Source of the DNA: Acephala macrosclerotiorum | Taxonomy: Eukaryota > Ascomycota > Leotiomycetes > Helotiales > Mollisiaceae | Reading direction: 5' to 3' | Length of the DNA: 64,000 nucleotides | NCBI GenBank assembly: GCA_014904845.1 | Contig: MU119383.1 | Span: 49,028 to 113,027 of the forward strand | Shown here: positions 61,375 through 64,000 of the stretch, piece after piece | Layout of the letters: every line of letters starts with the position of its first letter | How positions within the stretch are numbered: the first letter of the stretch is position 1 | Position numbers and translations under genes: made by a program | Notes under the pieces: generated by a model | What the model was told of the DNA's origin: nothing | The model's input: the letters and a program-made list of their open reading frames with translations, nothing else | Databases searched by the model: none

Positions 61375-63480
61375 AAAAATATTATATTATTAATAAACGA
61401 TTTAAACGTATATAAATTTTTTTTTAAATTTTAATATACGTATTAATTATATCGATTTAATTTTTTTAAAAAATATATTAAAAAAAATAAAAATAAAATA
61501 ATATTAATTTCGTATAATTTAATATTATATGTAATATTTATATAATATTATATTAATATTTATAATTTTCGAATTTAAAAAAAGTTTTTTATTTTTAATT
61601 TAAAAAATTAAATTATTATAATATTTTTTTATTTATTTTTTATTTTTTATTTTTTTTATTCGTATTTTAAAATAATTAATATTTAAAAACTTTTTTAAAA
61701 TTTTATTATAATATTTAGTAAATTATTTTAATTATTTATTTATTATATTTTTTAAAAATTTTTATATTTATACGATTAATAAAAAATTATAATATTGATT
61801 ATTAAACGTTTTTTTTTAATAATTTCAAATTTAATTAAATATTTATAAAACGAATATAAATTTATATATACGATTATCAAAATATTAAAAAATTCGAATT
61901 ATTTAATAATTATATTAATAATAAAATCGATTATTAATTTTTATTATTATATTATATATTTCGAAAATTAATACGTTTTTAATAATTTGTTTATTTTTAA
62001 TAAAATTATAATAAATAAATAAAAATTTAATTTCGAATTTATTATTAAATTATTATTTATTTATAAAAATAATTTTATATTTAATTTAAAAATTGAAATT
62101 TTTATTATTTACGAATAAATTATCGATAAAAATTAAAAATTTTATTATTAATAAATTTAAAATAATATATTTAAATTTTCGATTTAAATTTTTAATTTAT
62201 AATTTAAATTTTTTATTTAAAATAATAATTTCGATTTTCGTTAAATTTTAATATTAAATAACGATAAATAAATCGAATATTATTTCGAATTAATAAATAA
62301 TAATAATATAAATTTTTTAAATATATTATTTTTAATATTTATTAATTTAAAAAATAAAATTTATTTTTTTATTTTATATAAATTTTATTTTTATATTATA
62401 TTATAATATATTTATTAAAAATTAATAATATATTTATTATTAATTTTTTTTTAAAATTTAATTAAAAATTTAATTTTTATAAATTCGATTTTTTCGAAAA
62501 TAAATTTTATTTTATATTAAAATAAATATATTATTTATTTATATTTTTATAATATTAAAATTATTATAATTATATTTAATAAATATATAAATATTAATTA
62601 TTAAAAATTCGTTATTAATTAAATATAAATTTATATAATATTTTAAAATTATATTTTAATTTTTTTATTTAAAATTCGAATTAAATATAATATTAATATA
62701 ATAATTATTTATTATTTAATTTTTTAAATAATCGATATTTATATAAAAAAAAAAAAATTTATATTATTATATTTACAAATTATTAATAATTTTATTTTTA
62801 ATCTCGTTAATTAATTTTAAATTAAATATATAAATATTAATATATTTAATAAAATTGTATTTTACGAATTTAAAAAAAAATTTATAATTAAATTATTAAT
62901 TTTTTTTTAAAATATTTCGAATAATAATTTTATATTTTTTTTTTTATTTATTTATTTATTATAAAAATTATATAATTTCAATTTTTTTAATAATAATAAT
63001 TATAAATTAATTATTAAAATTTTTAAATTTTTTATCGTTTTTTATAAAATAATAATATTTTTTTTTATTATAAAAAATATTTTTATTACGTAATTTTTTA
63101 ATTGTTTTCGATTACGTTTTTAAAATAAATTTTAAAATTTTTTTAATAATATTATTTATTTATTTCATTTAATAAAATAAATATTAAATTATTTTATTTA
63201 TTTATTTTTAAATTTTTTTATTTCGAATAATATAATTTAATAATTATTAAACGAAAATTTATAAATTTATAAAATATATTAATTATATATAATTTTTTTA
63301 AATATTTTTTTCGTATTAAATACGTATATTTAAAAATAATAATAATTTTAAAATAAATTAAATATTTAAATTGTTTTTTATTAATTATTTTAAAATAAAT
63401 ATAATTTTATTAAATTATTAATAATTTTAATTATTATTTATAAAATTATTTTTTTATTAATTTATTCGTCGTTTAATTTT
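61375..63480 (+). repeat. Repeat family R2, copy 2
   Basis: Same-orientation partner of 9100-11110; anchors are listed in that entry. It begins with ATTATATTATTAATAAACGA, a sequence also similar to 13800-13830 in AT block 1, so a further fragment may lie there. Confidence 0.7.
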
Positions 63481-63589
63481 ATTAATATTACTAAAAATAT
63501 TTATTATTAATAATAAATTAAAAACGAAATAAATAAATAAATTAAATAATTCGTTAATTAATTGTAAATTGTAAATTTAATAAACGCGC

Positions 63590-63720
63590 AAAAGTTGAAA
63601 AATATAATCTCAACTCTAGTGCAAACGGCGCTAGTCCCGATCTGGCCTAGTGCCACACGTGACTACTAAACTAATATTGTATTTACATTAGTAATTTTTT
63701 CTTTGTAACAAAAATTAGTT
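63590..63720. other. GC-retaining islet in the AT block
   Basis: About 130 bases with near-normal GC, including GCAAACGGCGCTAGTCCCGA and TGGCCTAGTGCCACACGTGA, set between extremely AT-rich sequence. The CACGTGA motif also occurs in the 58.2-kb insertion. It could be a solo LTR or other short insertion younger than its host. No open frame of meaning, and no tRNA fold that I can see. Confidence 0.4.
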
Positions 63721-64000
63721 TAATTTAATTATTTAAAAAAACGTTTTTAATTTTTTTTTTTATTGTAATTTGTTAATATATAAAATTTATTAATATTCTA
63801 ATATAAAAATTATATAATTAAACTTTAAAAATAACGCTAGTAAACTAACGCTATTTTCGAAGTTCGTCGAAAATTATAAACGTCGAAATTGAAATAATTT
63901 TTTTTTTTTTAATTTTATAAATTAAATAATTATAAAATTCAAAATATAATATAAAAAAATTTTTTTTTTTTATTTTTTTTTTTAATAAATATTTTTTTTA

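Larger units (their letters stand above)
31850..64000. repeat. AT-rich block 3: layered, hypermutated transposon DNA running off the window
   Basis: More than 32 kb without an intact gene. The degree of mutation varies in layers. About 31850-35450, 50400-53300, 55850-57500 and 58550-63580 are extreme, with C and G almost only in CpG. About 35640-42466 and 48796-50400 are intermediate. The copia element at 42467-48790 is least mutated and still shows recognisable protein fragments. Repeat families R1, R2 and R3 and a tandem repeat are annotated separately. Stretches between those entries hold only AT-rich sequence in which I recognise nothing. Confidence 0.85.

Noticed and set aside
31850..64000. 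Centromere or mitochondrial origin for the AT-rich block
   Set aside because: A mitochondrial insert would show recognisable mitochondrial genes or RNAs, and none is seen. A regional centromere made of RIP-mutated repeats is possible, but nothing in the sequence distinguishes it from other heterochromatin; CENP-A mapping would decide.
1..64000. Telomeric repeats, tRNA or rRNA genes
   Set aside because: No TTAGGG-type array, no convincing tRNA B-box with a foldable cloverleaf and no rRNA core sequence was seen on either strand. A covariance-model search was not possible here.

Overview
The window is nuclear DNA of a filamentous ascomycete (Pezizomycotina). The evidence is short spliced introns (about 50-135 bases, mostly GT...AG with CTRAY-type branch sites), typical fungal gene families, and a sharply two-part composition: three gene-bearing islands of normal GC content alternate with extremely AT-rich blocks of hypermutated repeats, as left by repeat-induced point mutation (RIP). 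Coding assignments rest on reading the translations; no database was searched.

Layout. 1-7154 is an island with the 3' part of an auxilin/Swa2-like gene (+), about 2.1 kb of non-coding DNA, and a large fungal-specific gene of unknown function (-) whose 5' end runs into the AT block. 7155-14660 is AT block 1, with a long imperfect inverted repeat and two repeat families. 14661-26984 is an island with a decayed gene, an eight-exon MFS transporter (+), a small His-rich membrane-protein candidate (+), a 506-base MITE-like element, an FAD monooxygenase (-), a protein with two DEDDh nuclease-like domains (-), and an orphan first exon (+). 26985-28985 is AT block 2. 28986-31850 is an island with two broken genes (a membrane protein and an alpha/beta hydrolase) and a small MITE-like element. 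From 31850 to the window end is AT block 3 (>32 kb). It contains a nested full-length Ty1/copia retrotransposon (42467-48790) with 229-base LTRs and a 5-base target duplication, copies of the repeat families seen elsewhere, a ~90-base tandem repeat, and two GC-retaining islets.

Two themes join the window. First, the AT blocks look like hypermutated transposon layers of different age or exposure. In the oldest layers almost every surviving C is in a CpG, so the process appears to have spared CpG while exhausting CpA, CpT and CpC. Second, genes next to the AT blocks carry in-frame stops that are each one C:G to T:A transition from a sense codon, mostly CAA/CAG to TAA/TAG, which fits leakage of the same process into single-copy flanks. 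The intact genes do not form an evident pathway; the MFS transporter and the FAD monooxygenase are accessory types, but there is no backbone biosynthetic gene here.
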